64,000 bases of DNA from Rhytidiadelphus loreus (Eukaryota; Streptophyta; Bryopsida; Hypnales; Hylocomiaceae). This document shows positions 48,201 through 58,920 of the stretch, in pieces (position 1 is the stretch's first letter; each line of letters begins with the position of its first letter). The position numbers and the translations under genes were made by a program. The stretch spans positions 70,860,981 to 70,924,980 of the forward strand of contig OX344762.1 in the NCBI GenBank assembly GCA_947034895.1, given 5' to 3'. The notes under the pieces are model-generated. The model made no database searches, had not been told where the DNA came from, and saw only the letters and a list, made by a program, of their open reading frames with translations.

Positions 48201-49821
48201 CTACAACACGGAGTCCCAAAAAACTAATTCTGGAGGCTTCATATTCCAGGGTGGAAGCATGAGTGAAGCTACCACCTCAGAGCATGTGAGTCTCGTCTGT
48301 AAGTCAAGATCCATAAGCGCACGTAACTTCATTGTAAAGAACTTTCCCGACTCAGGGTTTTTGAATAGTTCCCTGTCATATTCACCCATATAACCAATTT
48401 TCATGTTCCAAATCAATTTACCAATAGAAAACGAATCAGACTTAACCGTATACTTGTGCATGGCTTGCATCTTGTCAAGGCTCGTTTCTGAACCCTTTGG
48501 CCCAAACACATAGAACAACTCTGGAGCCACCCACCATCTGCCTTTCAACATGTCATCCCTCTCTTTCGTGGTTTTGTATCCAAAATGTGAGGGAGCTCCC
48601 TCTTGTATACGACTGGCAATTCCCCAATCGCAAATCCCAATGTTTATAACATCATCCGAGTACGGCGGATAATGGATTAATATGTTGTTGGGAGACAAAT
48701 CGTTGTGTAGAACACCTTCATTGTGTACAAGACTTGTCACATAAACAAGGGCCCATGCTAACTTCGCCTTGTGCCTTCACCTGCTCTTGTTGAAGTTCCT
48801 TCACCAACTTGATTTCGTGCCAATCGGCATGTGGCACGACCTTCTCATTCAAGCGAACAAGTTTGTTCAAATTACCACCATTCCACCACAACGTGTAGGC
48901 CTCCATTGTATTGGCGTGGATAGCCACAAATTTAACAATGGCTGGGTGATTTAAAGGACACACCAAGGCCTCAATGGATCGTTCATATCTCGCATCACGC
49001 GTGTTTGTTTGCTTTGACACCTTCCCCATAAAATGTACATGCTTGGGTATTGTAGACATGCCATCAATGTATATCTTACGCACCTTTCCATACCCCCCTT
49101 ATTGGTCATATCCACTAAGCGGAACCACTTTTGCACTAGAATTGATCCACATGAGAGACGATCCACTGTTTTGAGAAAGAGCAGCCGTCAATGCGTCCAA
49201 CTGCCACCCCATTGCCCTAGATACAGTCTTCGATAGTCTAGACGCCGCTTTCTGCCACCATGCCATTTTTGCGTGGAATTCGATGGTCTCCTTATTTTCA
49301 CACCCAGGGACTATAGGTCGATGCTCTACAATGATTTTTTTGGTATTGAAAATGATTTCCATGAGCACGTTCTCCATCCACTTCTCATAGTTGTCAAAGT
49401 ACGTTTCATCCACGTCAGCATATTTCGGGGATTCTTTGCACTTTTTTAGAATAAAAGTGCTCAAATCTCTCTTCAACTTAATGATGCCTGATTCTTTATG
49501 CCTCAAGTATGTAGACTCTAGGAATTCCACAGTGCGTCCCTCGTACCATTCGAAATACACTCGCTGTGCAAATATTGAATAATCACGTGGAGAATAAGTT
49601 GGGTCTTTATCATGTGCCGTCTTTGACTTCTTCGACTTTGATGATGACTCTCCACCCATTGACTCGTATGAGTCAATAGTCACTTGGAACTCCGCGGGAT
49701 TGTCAAGGTCGGTGCCCCTTACATATTTCCTTGTAGCATTCTCCCATTCCCGGGGGTCATCGTGGTTAATATCCCATAGAGACGGACGCATTGTACTACT
49801 CCCTTCTCTTGGATTAGACAT
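48201..49821 (-). pseudogene. Protein kinase gene relic (HNDLSPNN, DWG type)
   Basis: An N-terminal region of about 235 residues without a recognised domain (49821 on) is followed by a kinase domain. The glycine-rich loop GGYGKV comes directly after an in-frame TAA at 49099-49101. The catalytic loop is HNDLSPNN (Asp and Asn kept). The metal-binding motif is CDWG. APE-like VAPEL follows, and an alpha-F SDSFSIGKL segment. A frameshift lies near 48765: the frame ending CLCDKSCTQ overlaps the one containing LAWALVYVTSLVHNEGVLH. All catalytic residues I can check are present, so the ancestor was probably active. Serine/threonine or tyrosine specificity is not clear. GC array A6 lies about 165 bp upstream. 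Its place among mobile-type genes suggests it is cargo of the block. Confidence 0.65.
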
Positions 49822-49984
49822 AGATCTTCTTTCACAAAGTTACCTACAATCGATGAATAAATAGAGTCGTGGAAAAAAAGGGCAACAAGTCCACCCCCCA
49901 ATCACCGCCTTGGCCCACAAGCTCGCATTCAGCCACTACAAGGTGGATGAAAGCCGTAGCACAAGACCAAGACTGACGAATGCG

Positions 49985-50420
49985 AGTGGGGCGACCGCTT
50001 AAGTACCCGCGGTTGCCATAGGGGCGCATGCGGGTGACAGGGCGCGTACGGGTAAGGGCGACCGCGGGTACCAAAGCGGTCCTGAAACCTGAACCCGAGG
50101 TCGCCCCCTACACCCGAGGTTGCCCTGGAACTTGGGACTTGGGACTTCCAGCTTTTTTGGTGCTGGGGCGACCTCGACTGGGGCGACTTCGGGTAGGCGA
50201 CTTCGGGTGGGCGACTTCAGGTGGGGCAACCGCGGGTTCAGAAGTCGTGGAAAATTCACGCATTTGTAATCCTCTTTGGGGGATTGGGCGACTTCGGGTG
50301 GGGCGACTTCGGGTGGAGCGACTTCGGGTAGGGCAACTTCGGGTGGGGCGACTTCGGGTGGGGCTATGGAGCCGTGGGGCGACTGGGAGACTATTTTGTG
50401 TTGGGCGACTTCGGGTATTT
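49985..50420 (+). repeat. GC array A6 upstream of the kinase gene
   Basis: More than fifteen units. Those nearest the gene are degenerate (GGGGCGACCGCTTAAGTACC); the distal ones are regular GGGGCGACTTCGGGT. They read CCCGAAGTCGCCCC in the direction of the kinase gene. Confidence 0.88.
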
Positions 50421-51888
50421 TGAAGCCAATAGAATCAAAGAAAAAAAGGAATAAAAATGGGATGGACAAGGAGTGGTGCATCAAAGGTGATTCCCGATGT
50501 GACCAACAGGAAGGTGAAGTAGTGGAAGGGATTCTCACACAAGGGTCAACTTCTTCGAACTCAAGTGGAGTCTGGGAGGTCTGCGGTTCGATTCCCAACT
50601 CCGTGTGCATGATGTAGGAGGTTATAGACTTATAGTTGGGTCTTACGGGTTTGGTCAAGGGACACTTTGAATTTCGCACTGAGATGAAAAACATTTCAGT
50701 GCGAAATTCGAAGTGCCCCTTGGCTCAATCCTCGAAGCACGTCGCGTGGCCTATACCGAGGTCTTCACGGGATTTTTTGAAACTTTAAAGTAACTAATTT
50801 GTAATTATATAGAGTATTTTAGGATTCAATTGTGGTAAATCATTATTTAATTAGATTTGTCCGTCATTATGGAGAATGACGAATAAATACTTCTGAATGA
50901 AATTTGATTTTACAAGACGGGTGTTTGCTTAATCTATGTAGGGTCAAAAGATAAGTTTAACTTAACAATTAGAGTGCATTACTAATAAAGTCCTAAGTGC
51001 CTTAAGCCTTTCCCTCTTGTATTTTTCCTATGAAAATTGAGCATGGACTTATAGTAATTGCTATTGAAGCAAGTTTTATAACCCGAAAATCTAACCGTAT
51101 GAATGTTTAATTAGCTTGTGTAGTTGTGTATTAGTATGCACGTTTCCTTTGAGTGCAAAATTGGATAAGAGTTGTGAGATGATAACCAAGAAAATTTTCA
51201 TTTTCTTTATTGATTGTATTGCTTATAAAAGAAAATTGGGATTGAAGGTGAAATGAAGAACTACAAATTATATTGGCACTCTAAAATGTTCTCTTCCAAA
51301 ACTTAATATCACTTGAATAGCTATTAAACTCATTACAGGTTGGGAATATTTTTAATTCTGGTGGCCCACGATTTCACTACCACCTATTCATTGATACATA
51401 AATTTTTTTGCTCAGGCAAGGGTGTGCATTGAAGCATTTGACACTCAAGGAAACACTATCGTAAATATTTTTTTAGTTGGGGAGTTTCTCCAAATCCGAC
51501 GTCCATTGGATTTTAAAGAGGGTTCCTTTCTCCATTTGTGTGGATGTGAAAGTAAAGATAAGGTAGAAGACTTTGAAATGGAGCGGGCATTAATAATGGA
51601 CTCTATAAGTGGCTTTGAAATGGACAATCTGTAGTTTATAAATTGACCTCCATAATCATTAAATGATTCGAGAAAAAAAAATTATGAATTGTAAGAGCCA
51701 ATCCATTATCTTTACTTTCCCATTTATGTTTAGAAGTTGCAAGTGAACATTTTGTAGAAGACCTAGGGGCATAAATAGGGACTTATGACAGAAGTCCTTT
51801 GGAAATTTATAAGTAATTATAAAATACTTCCAAAAATATGAAACCACTTGTGTTAGATTCCTCTTTTATTTGTCTTTGTCTGAAAAAT
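50010..51888. repeat. Inner arm of the large inverted repeat, right
   Basis: Reverse-complement partner of 43615-45370. It contains array A6, the SINE-like copy 3, and the AT-rich segment ending CTTTGTCTGAAAAAT. Array A7 begins one base beyond its outer edge. Confidence 0.8.
50450..50730 (+). mobile_element. tRNA-derived SINE-like repeat, copy 3
   Basis: B box GGTTCGATTCC at 50585-50595, with a degenerate A box (TGAAGTAGTGG) near 50513. The 3' hairpin at 50648-50722 has arms CACTTTGAATTTCGCACTGA and TCAGTGCGAAATTCGAAGTG. There is no poly(A) tail. Confidence 0.45.
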
Positions 51889-52045
51889 CACCCGAAGTCG
51901 CCCAGGGACCCGCACCCGAAGTCACCCAAGGATCCGCACCCGCGGTCGCCTTGTGGACCCGTGGTCGCCTGGGTACCCGCAGTCGCCCTTGTTCGGTCGG
52001 GGTACCCGCACTCGCCCTCCCGCGACCGCTAGTCCCAGTACAAAT
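51889..52045 (-). repeat. GC array A7 upstream of X2
   Basis: About eight degenerate units, such as CACCCGAAGTCGCCCAGGGA and CCCGCGGTCGCCTTG. It ends about 330 bp before the X2 ATG and reads CCCGAAGTCGCC in the direction of X2. Confidence 0.8.
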
Positions 52046-52328
52046 GGGGTTGGGTGGACTTGCGGTCGTCAGTCCCCCTGCTTCTGTGCAAAGGCTGTCA
52101 TCCACCTTGAAGTGGCTGACTGCATGTGCGTGAGGCAGGGATTGGGGAATGAAGGAATTTCATTCTTCTCATTCCATGCATGTCTAAACCGCGGTGTTTT
52201 GTAAACTTGACCCTATCCGCTACGATCTTTGAACCTTGAACATCTACTTCTGCTTCGATATTTGTAAATGTGTCACACGTATGATTACTAGTTTCACTTA
52301 GTTAGAGTAAGTATTTTGGCATTGAGAC

Positions 52329-52345
52329 TTTTATATAGTATATAT
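52329..52345 (+). promoter_or_regulatory. TATA-like element of X2
   Basis: TTTATATAGTATATATTGC lies 30-45 bp before the X2 ATG, between array A7 and the coding region. Spacing to the ATG is short, so the transcript leader would be brief or absent if this TATA is used. Confidence 0.4.
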
Positions 52346-52373
52346 TGCTTAGTTATACATACGTTGTTAAAAC

Positions 52374-53867
52374 ATGGAGCGTACGACCTCGCCATCTCCT
52401 CCTACCATACCTACTCCATTGACTCCGCAAGAGAAAAAGGCAATGAAGGACAAGGGTCGAAAACGGTCAGGCAAGAAGCACAAGAAGCGCGTGGCCATAT
52501 TACTTCATCCGAAGATTAAGGCTTTTAAGGGTTGGAGGGATGAACCAGAGCCTTGGAGTTACCGGACTGTTGCGAAGTATGTGGATTGGTGCCACATCAG
52601 CAAGTTATTTCCGTTGTGTCGTCACCCTTTGCACGTTCAAAACCAAAAGGTTAACCTTGCGTATGCTACGGACACAAGGTTCATGCGTAGATGCTGCGAA
52701 GTATGGACCCTTCTATATTTGGAGACCAAGGTGTACAGAAACGATAATTTCAGTTTCTTTCTTGTACGAATGGTGTATGCCGAAGTTGTTTTGAAGAAGG
52801 TAGTCGATTGGACAACACTCCCAGAAATGCCTATTGCGGTCCGTCCGGACCAAAAAGAGTGGGAGGAAGCCTCCAACTTGTGGGCAAAGTATCCTCTTGA
52901 TATAAGCAAGATGATGACACCGATTAAGCGTGGAGCATCATTTGTTGCTGATGAAGAAGTAGTTTGGTCTTCCACTTCTTCCTCGGACGAGCACACCCAT
53001 GAGTACAACGGATATTCCTTCTCTAGCGATGATGAAGATGTTTTTGTCACCGAGTCCAAGAAGTCTTTGGATGTGGGCCTTCAGAAGAAGAAAGATCGTG
53101 GAAAAGAGCCCATTACCTCAACTAGCCATGAAGAAGTCTTGGAAAAAGTTGACCCCATGGAAGTGGAGGACTTTTCCACAGAGGAGTGTGCGATGCTAGA
53201 AGGTGATAGTGATTCATCAGACAATGAGGAGACCTTGATTGCCAAAATCGAGAGTGCACGTTTATCATTGAGTACAAAGAGTGAGGAACTGAAGAATTTG
53301 AAGGAACGCGAAGTGTCTTCTCCCACTGAAGCTTATTTGAAGCAACAATTGAGGTCTCTCAACCAAATACTCAAAGAGAGAGATGACGATTTTGTTGCTT
53401 TTAAGAAGAATGGAGACCAGTATTTAACTAAGCAGAACACCGGGAAATTGTCGCAAGCTGACCATTGTTTATTGTGGGAATCAAAATTAGAAACCCTGCA
53501 ACGCAGACGTAGGAAAGCACAGAATGAGCGGCGAGCACTGTGTGTTCAAATTACCGAAGAAGAAAAGAAATATTACGAAGTGGCTAAAAAACATGTCAAG
53601 GAGGTGGACGTTTTGGCAACGGCCTCGACATACGGTAATCTACCAGAGGAGTTAGAAATGCTTCGGAATTTGGTGAAGTTCCATGAGACTAGAGTACAAG
53701 TGTTGGAAGACGAGTTTGTGGATCTGAGAGCCGAAAGCGAGTATTATACGCAGTGGATGAAGTGGATGAAGGATACAACGGGAAAGAGAGGTGAAGAATA
53801 CGAGAAAGTGGGTCCTCCTCCTAATGTGAGTAACTTCCTAAACCAAAAAGAGGTTTTTAGAAAGTAG
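52374..53867 (+). CDS. X-family protein X2 (intact; unrecognised domain + coiled coil)
   Basis: An uninterrupted 497-residue single-exon frame. Residues 20-39 are basic (KKAMKDKGRKRSGKKHKKR). Residues 40-152 form the X domain, with conserved AFKGW, a second W, WCHISKLFP, RH-x2-H, NL, F-x2-RC, MVYAEV and VDWTTL. It has invariant Trp, Cys and His residues that could be structural or metal-binding. Residues of about 195-225 are Ser/Asp/Glu-rich. From about 285 to 465 heptad-like repeats predict a long coiled coil. X1 and X3 share the same order of parts at low identity. The basic start and acidic patch suggest a nuclear, possibly DNA-binding protein, but that is inference. The stop codon TAG (53865-53867) overlaps the target site of a CACTA insertion. 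Confidence 0.7.
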   Translation: MERTTSPSPPTIPTPLTPQEKKAMKDKGRKRSGKKHKKRVAILLHPKIKAFKGWRDEPEPWSYRTVAKYVDWCHISKLFPLCRHPLHVQNQKVNLAYATDTRFMRRCCEVWTLLYLETKVYRNDNFSFFLVRMVYAEVVLKKVVDWTTLPEMPIAVRPDQKEWEEASNLWAKYPLDISKMMTPIKRGASFVADEEVVWSSTSSSDEHTHEYNGYSFSSDDEDVFVTESKKSLDVGLQKKKDRGKEPITSTSHEEVLEKVDPMEVEDFSTEECAMLEGDSDSSDNEETLIAKIESARLSLSTKSEELKNLKEREVSSPTEAYLKQQLRSLNQILKERDDDFVAFKKNGDQYLTKQNTGKLSQADHCLLWESKLETLQRRRRKAQNERRALCVQITEEEKKYYEVAKKHVKEVDVLATASTYGNLPEELEMLRNLVKFHETRVQVLEDEFVDLRAESEYYTQWMKWMKDTTGKRGEEYEKVGPPPNVSNFLNQKEVFRK

Positions 53868-56195
53868 TCACTACAAGAAAATGGGCAGAAATGCGACTGC
53901 AAAGAATGACTGCTTGACCAAAACGACTTAAGAATGACTCAGGTTCCCTAATTGCACCAGCGCTGTGAGAATTATAGTAGCGGAGTCATTCTGCAGTCGA
54001 GAGTGCGACTGTAGGACGAAAAGTCCATGAGGGAAAAGTTTCATCCACTATATTTCGTTCACAACGTCATTGATTTGTATAGATTGCAATACAGTCATAA
54101 TACATGACTGCTCGTCACTCCAATGCGACTAGAAAGTAACTTCAATGTGACTAGAAAATGACTCCAACAACTCCAACAACTCAATTCTAGGAAGTTACAA
54201 CTTCATGTTGGAAAAAGAAAAAGAAAATGGGCAAAAAGAAAGACGTGGCTGAAAGGCAAATTTCCTTCCAAAAAGAGTTTCACTACAGCGCGACTACAAA
54301 ATGAGTGAATTGTCACTACACCTTTTTGAAATAGAGAACTCAACAAAACACAATTTGAAAGGGTATTGTCATGTGCTTCCTTGATTATTAATGGATGCAA
54401 CTTAGAGATGATGTTGTATTGTTTAAAAAAATTGTTTAATCTTTTTTTCTCTTCCTATCCCTTTTCTTCTTTTACATCCTCTTCTTCTTTTTACTTCTCT
54501 TATCTATTTCATGAATTGTAATTTTCTTCAACTTACTTTAAAAAATAATAATAATTACTCTCTTTTCAATTTTATTATTTTTTATATTATTTTATATTAT
54601 TTTCCAGTTTTTACTTCTTGTAATTTTATTTTATTTATTTTTTCTTTTTCTCTTGTCTTCTTCATTTCTTTGAAGATCTTTTATCTTTCTAATTTCTCTA
54701 CTCTTTGTTTATCTTTTTTAAAAAAATAACCTTAAAAAAAGAAAAAATTCTTGTCGTTTTCTTTGAAATTGTGCATTTTTGGTGACTTTTTTGCTTTGTT
54801 GGTATATATTATTTTTTTAGTCAAGGTAAACTTCAAGGTTCATTTAAACTCCTATAGATATGGCACTATTGATTTTTGTTCATTCGCATTATTATCTTTT
54901 CATTACTTCCGTACAATTCATATGATTCAAAATTTACATTTTGAGGTCCTAAAAAACATACACTTGTCAAGTTACAGTAAGGGTCTCACTTTTTGAACAT
55001 ACTAATTAGGTATTTATGCTTAAAACCTCCAAAGTTTGTCTATTTTGTTCATTTTGATCAATTAAGAAAACTATAAAATGGAAAAAAAAATCTTGCATAT
55101 AAATGAGATCAAGATGTATATTCTTGATGAATTTTTCTTGGAATTTTTATTATTTTTAGATTTATTGAACCTATTGGTAAAAATTGCTTAATTTTGACAT
55201 TTGCAAGCATTATAATACACAATTTATTAAATTTTTTAGTGTTAAAAATGAATCGTTTTATGCAATGCACAACTAAACGCAAGTCATATTAAAAAAAACT
55301 TATAAAATGAAATTGTTTGATATTCCAAATGCTTGATTTTGAGGATTCTAGGTGAATAAGACTATTGTAATATATCACAGTCATGACATCTTACTGGAAG
55401 TTTGCTACAATGAATATAAAATTGGACTCAAAAAGCTCATCGGTCACATTTTGTACTCTAATATGAGGTCACCTTTGGCACATTTTTGTTGAATAGTTAC
55501 TATTTTGGATTATTGTAATTTTGTCTTTCTTTCCTTTGTCAATCTTATTTATTTTTGCAAATTTTCCTTTTCCTTCATTATTGTTTTAATGTTTTTTAAT
55601 CTTCTTAATAATTTATAATCTACTCTACTTTTTTGTAAATGTTTCCTATTATTTTCCATTCTAATTAAAATAATGCACTCTTGAAGACTTATTTCTCTTA
55701 TTCAACTTATTTCTCTTTTGATTTTTCTCTATTTACTAATGTTTTTTTTAAAAACAAACTGAAAAAATTAAATTAGATTGACAATGCAAAGACCAAAAAC
55801 CAAATTTTAGATGACACTTAGCACCTCTAAGAGATAGAAGAACAATTTTTCCTTCCAATTTTTATGGAACTACATTGAAAACTTTTACAATGTCTATGTT
55901 TCATCCATTAGTTTTTGTTCACAACATTGTTAAAATTCCAATGTGGACTTAATCAATTCCATTGTGGAGGCCATAGTCAAAAGTGAGTAAACTGTGCGAC
56001 TGTATTTTGACTGTGATTTCCTCTAAGGCAACTACAGAATGACTTTTGTGTCACTACTTTACTACTGCATTAGAATTTTACAAATCCCATATTGTTTGTC
56101 TTGCCTCCTACCACCCACTTGTATAAAAGGCTTGTCATTTGAGCTCTTCATATTTACACACTAAGTGGCTTAATAAGCCATTTGACATATGCAAA

Positions 56196-56345
56196 ATATT
56201 GTGTATTGTGTATTATATATTTGTATATGGTGTATTGTGTATTATATATTTGTGTATGGTGTATTATGTATTATATGTTTGTATATGGTGTATTGTGTAT
56301 TATATATTTGTGTATGGTGTATTGTGTATTATATATTTGTATATG
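56196..56345 (+). repeat. About 30 bp minisatellite inside CACTA element 2
   Basis: Five copies of a unit like TGTGTATTATATATTTGTAT plus ATGGTGTAT. Open frames through it in several phases are repeat artefacts. Confidence 0.8.
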
Positions 56346-56394
56346 GTACTCATTTTGCACATTTCACTGGATCTTTAAAATAATCTTCAATTTT

Positions 56395-56625
56395 TTAGAT
56401 TTTAGAAAATAATATTCACAAAATTGCTAGATTTCAGAAAATAATATTCAAATTTCCTAGATTTTAGATTATAATCCTAGATTTCAGAAAATAATATTCA
56501 AATTTCCTAGATTTCAGAATATAATCCTAGATTTCATTAAATAATATTCAAATTTCCTAGATTTTAGGATATAATCCTAGATTTCAGAAAATAATATTCA
56601 AATTTCAGAGATTTTAGAAAATAAA
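56395..56625 (+). repeat. TAGATTTCAGAAAATAATATTC tandem repeat inside CACTA element 2
   Basis: Four to five copies of a roughly 55-60 bp unit with AGATTTCAGAAAATAATATT and CAAATTTCCTAGATTT. Confidence 0.7.
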
Positions 56626-57199
56626 TTGATTGTTGATGTGGATGTCCATGTCAGATTTAAAAGGGGTCCATGCGACTACACAGTGACTGCAGAATGACTG
56701 CAGAATTACTTCCATTGTGTCTGATCAACTTCCTTCTTTCTTTATTCCTTCTTTCTTTACTCCTTTTCTCTTTCTTTTTCATCTACTCCTACATCCAAGG
56801 TATACATGGATGGTGATAATACAAACGCAGTCGTTTACCTAAATGACTTGACCACAACGACTGCAGGGACCTCAAGTCGTTTTACAGTCAAGGTGAGCAC
56901 AATGACTTCTTTGTAGTCGTTTATTGAAGTCATTCTGATCACCTGTTTCTTGTAGTGAGTGTACCGCATTTTGGTGAACAATATTGTAAATTTGTAAGTA
57001 AGACCCAATTCTGGATATTGCGGCTCTCTCGTGATTTAGTAAAGAATATGCTACAATTTTTTTGGCATTCAAAGTTCACGTGGTTTTTTAATAATTATTG
57101 TACACTTTGTAATGTGTATTGCAGATTTCTGAACTTAGTGTATTCGCGAAATATTTAGTCACAACTTTTGAAACCAATGTAGTACAAGAACAGAAGACC

Positions 57200-58380
57200 T
57201 AATGTTGCTCAAATCAGTTTTGTTATGTCATTTTATTCTGGATTTGTACTAGAAATGTTTATCTTGATATTTATTGGGTGAAAACATAGCCCTAAAGACC
57301 TAACCCTCTACAGTTAAAATAACCAATTGCTTCATTTTCTAACTAATTTCCATCGCTACTTACATGGCTTGGTGAATTTTCAAATGATTCCAATAGGTTT
57401 TTTCCATTTTCAGTGTTTTTCTAAACCCATAAAGTCCGAAGGCCATTTTTAGGTGAAGAAAAAATCAAAACTGTCATTTCTATAATTCTATTGTGTTTGT
57501 CCAAAGAAAAAAATAAACTTTTGTGGAATTGAAGCTGAGGATCTTGAACTTCACTTGTTTAAGATTTTGTGGTTAAAATTGTACGATGTTTGACTGTACA
57601 GATTTAGAGATATGAGCATTTAAAGTTGAAGAACAATTTTTTTGCAACACTGGACTACACTTTCAGACGACTTTGATTGCTATTTCTTCCAAAAATGTGC
57701 ACTATGGAATTTGAATTTAAAATTTATTGTGTTGAAGAATTGAGTTGGGAGTGTAGGAAAAACAATTCAAAAAATAATAACTTCCTTTTCATACTTCAAA
57801 AAATTGTCAAGTAGAAGTAGATCCAAGGTTAAAAGAAAAACTAAATTGATAATAGCTCTTACATGGGATTGGAACACAATAATCCGTTAGTCCCAACGGT
57901 GAGATTGTTGTAGGAAGCAAACTTCTCCTTTAAAATAAACTAATTAGAGAAAATTTGAAAATTGCATTTTCAAATGAATTCTATAAGTTATTTTTTGAAA
58001 TATTTGTTTACATTGCCTTAAAAAGAACAGGGTTCTTAACTTGCACATCACTAATGAAAATGGAATGAATCAAATCTTTTTATGTAGACAAAAACATAAT
58101 GTTAGCAAAAACATGAACAAAATTAAATCTATTTTGGATTTTTGCAATGTTTTTTGTACTGCCTGCCAAGTTTAGTTCTAGGTATTTTGTGGCGTAACTT
58201 TTGCTTCCGGACACCAATTGAAATAAAAATTATATTCCCTCAAAGCTTATCAGATTTTCTCTTTTCACAAAAAATTTCAAAAAATTAGGGTACAATTTCA
58301 ACCCATAGAAACTTGCCCAAATTCCAAATTGTCTCTAGAGGGGACAATGGGACTTAAGGGGTTCATCATGTTCACTTTTT
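57200..58380. repeat. Outer arm of the large inverted repeat, right
   Basis: Reverse-complement partner of about 40235-41200, lying 3' of X2 beyond the CACTA insertion. No gene is visible in it. The stretch 58381-58920 holds only AT-rich DNA between the convergent X2 and X3 genes. Confidence 0.6.
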
Positions 58381-58920
58381 CTGTTTATGGAACTAAAATG
58401 ATAACAATTACAATCTTCCATGAAATGAATTGAGATAATGAGATTGCTTACAATGATATACAATTTTGAATTCTAAGTAATAAAATTTAAAGTTTACAGT
58501 TGAATTAATTTTAGAAGCTTAAATGTCAATGCAAATGACAATGTCAAAGTGAACTTCAACTTTAATAGCTCTTTGATAATAAGCTTCATACAATCAGTTG
58601 TACCACATATTTGATTTTGTTTGAACATAGTGAAGTCTTTGGAGTAGAAAATAATGTAGAATATGTTTCAAAAATGAAGGCACTGTAATATTCTCGGTAA
58701 TATTGCAATACAAATGTGTAGCATACAATCATAGAAGGCTCGAAGTTGGCCTATGTGGAACAAAACAAAAAGACTGAGAGCTACACGCTTCTACCATATA
58801 TAATACGCTTCTATATACTAGGGGTTTGACATTATATATCCTTGGACGTAAACCAAGTAACCAAAGGAGAAATGAAGTCCATCATTAAATTCTCAGACGT
58901 CAAATCCATTTGGATTGTTT

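Larger units (their letters stand above)
53869..56957. mobile_element. Non-autonomous CACTA element 2, 3.09 kb
   Basis: The left end is CACTACAAGAAAATGGGC and the right end CTGTTTCTTGTAGTG, both canonical for plant CACTA elements. The 3-bp target duplication is AGT (53866-53868 and 56958-56960). Subterminal AATGACT and GCGACTG motifs recur on both strands near each end. No transposase frame is present, so it depends on a CACTA transposase encoded elsewhere. It lies immediately after the X2 stop codon and displaces the X2 3' UTR. Confidence 0.9.

Noticed and set aside
43615..51888. A simple transposon with 1.75 kb terminal inverted repeats
   Set aside because: No direct target duplication at the ends, and homology continues outside (X1/X2 and their 3' flanks), so this is the inner part of a larger inverted repeat.
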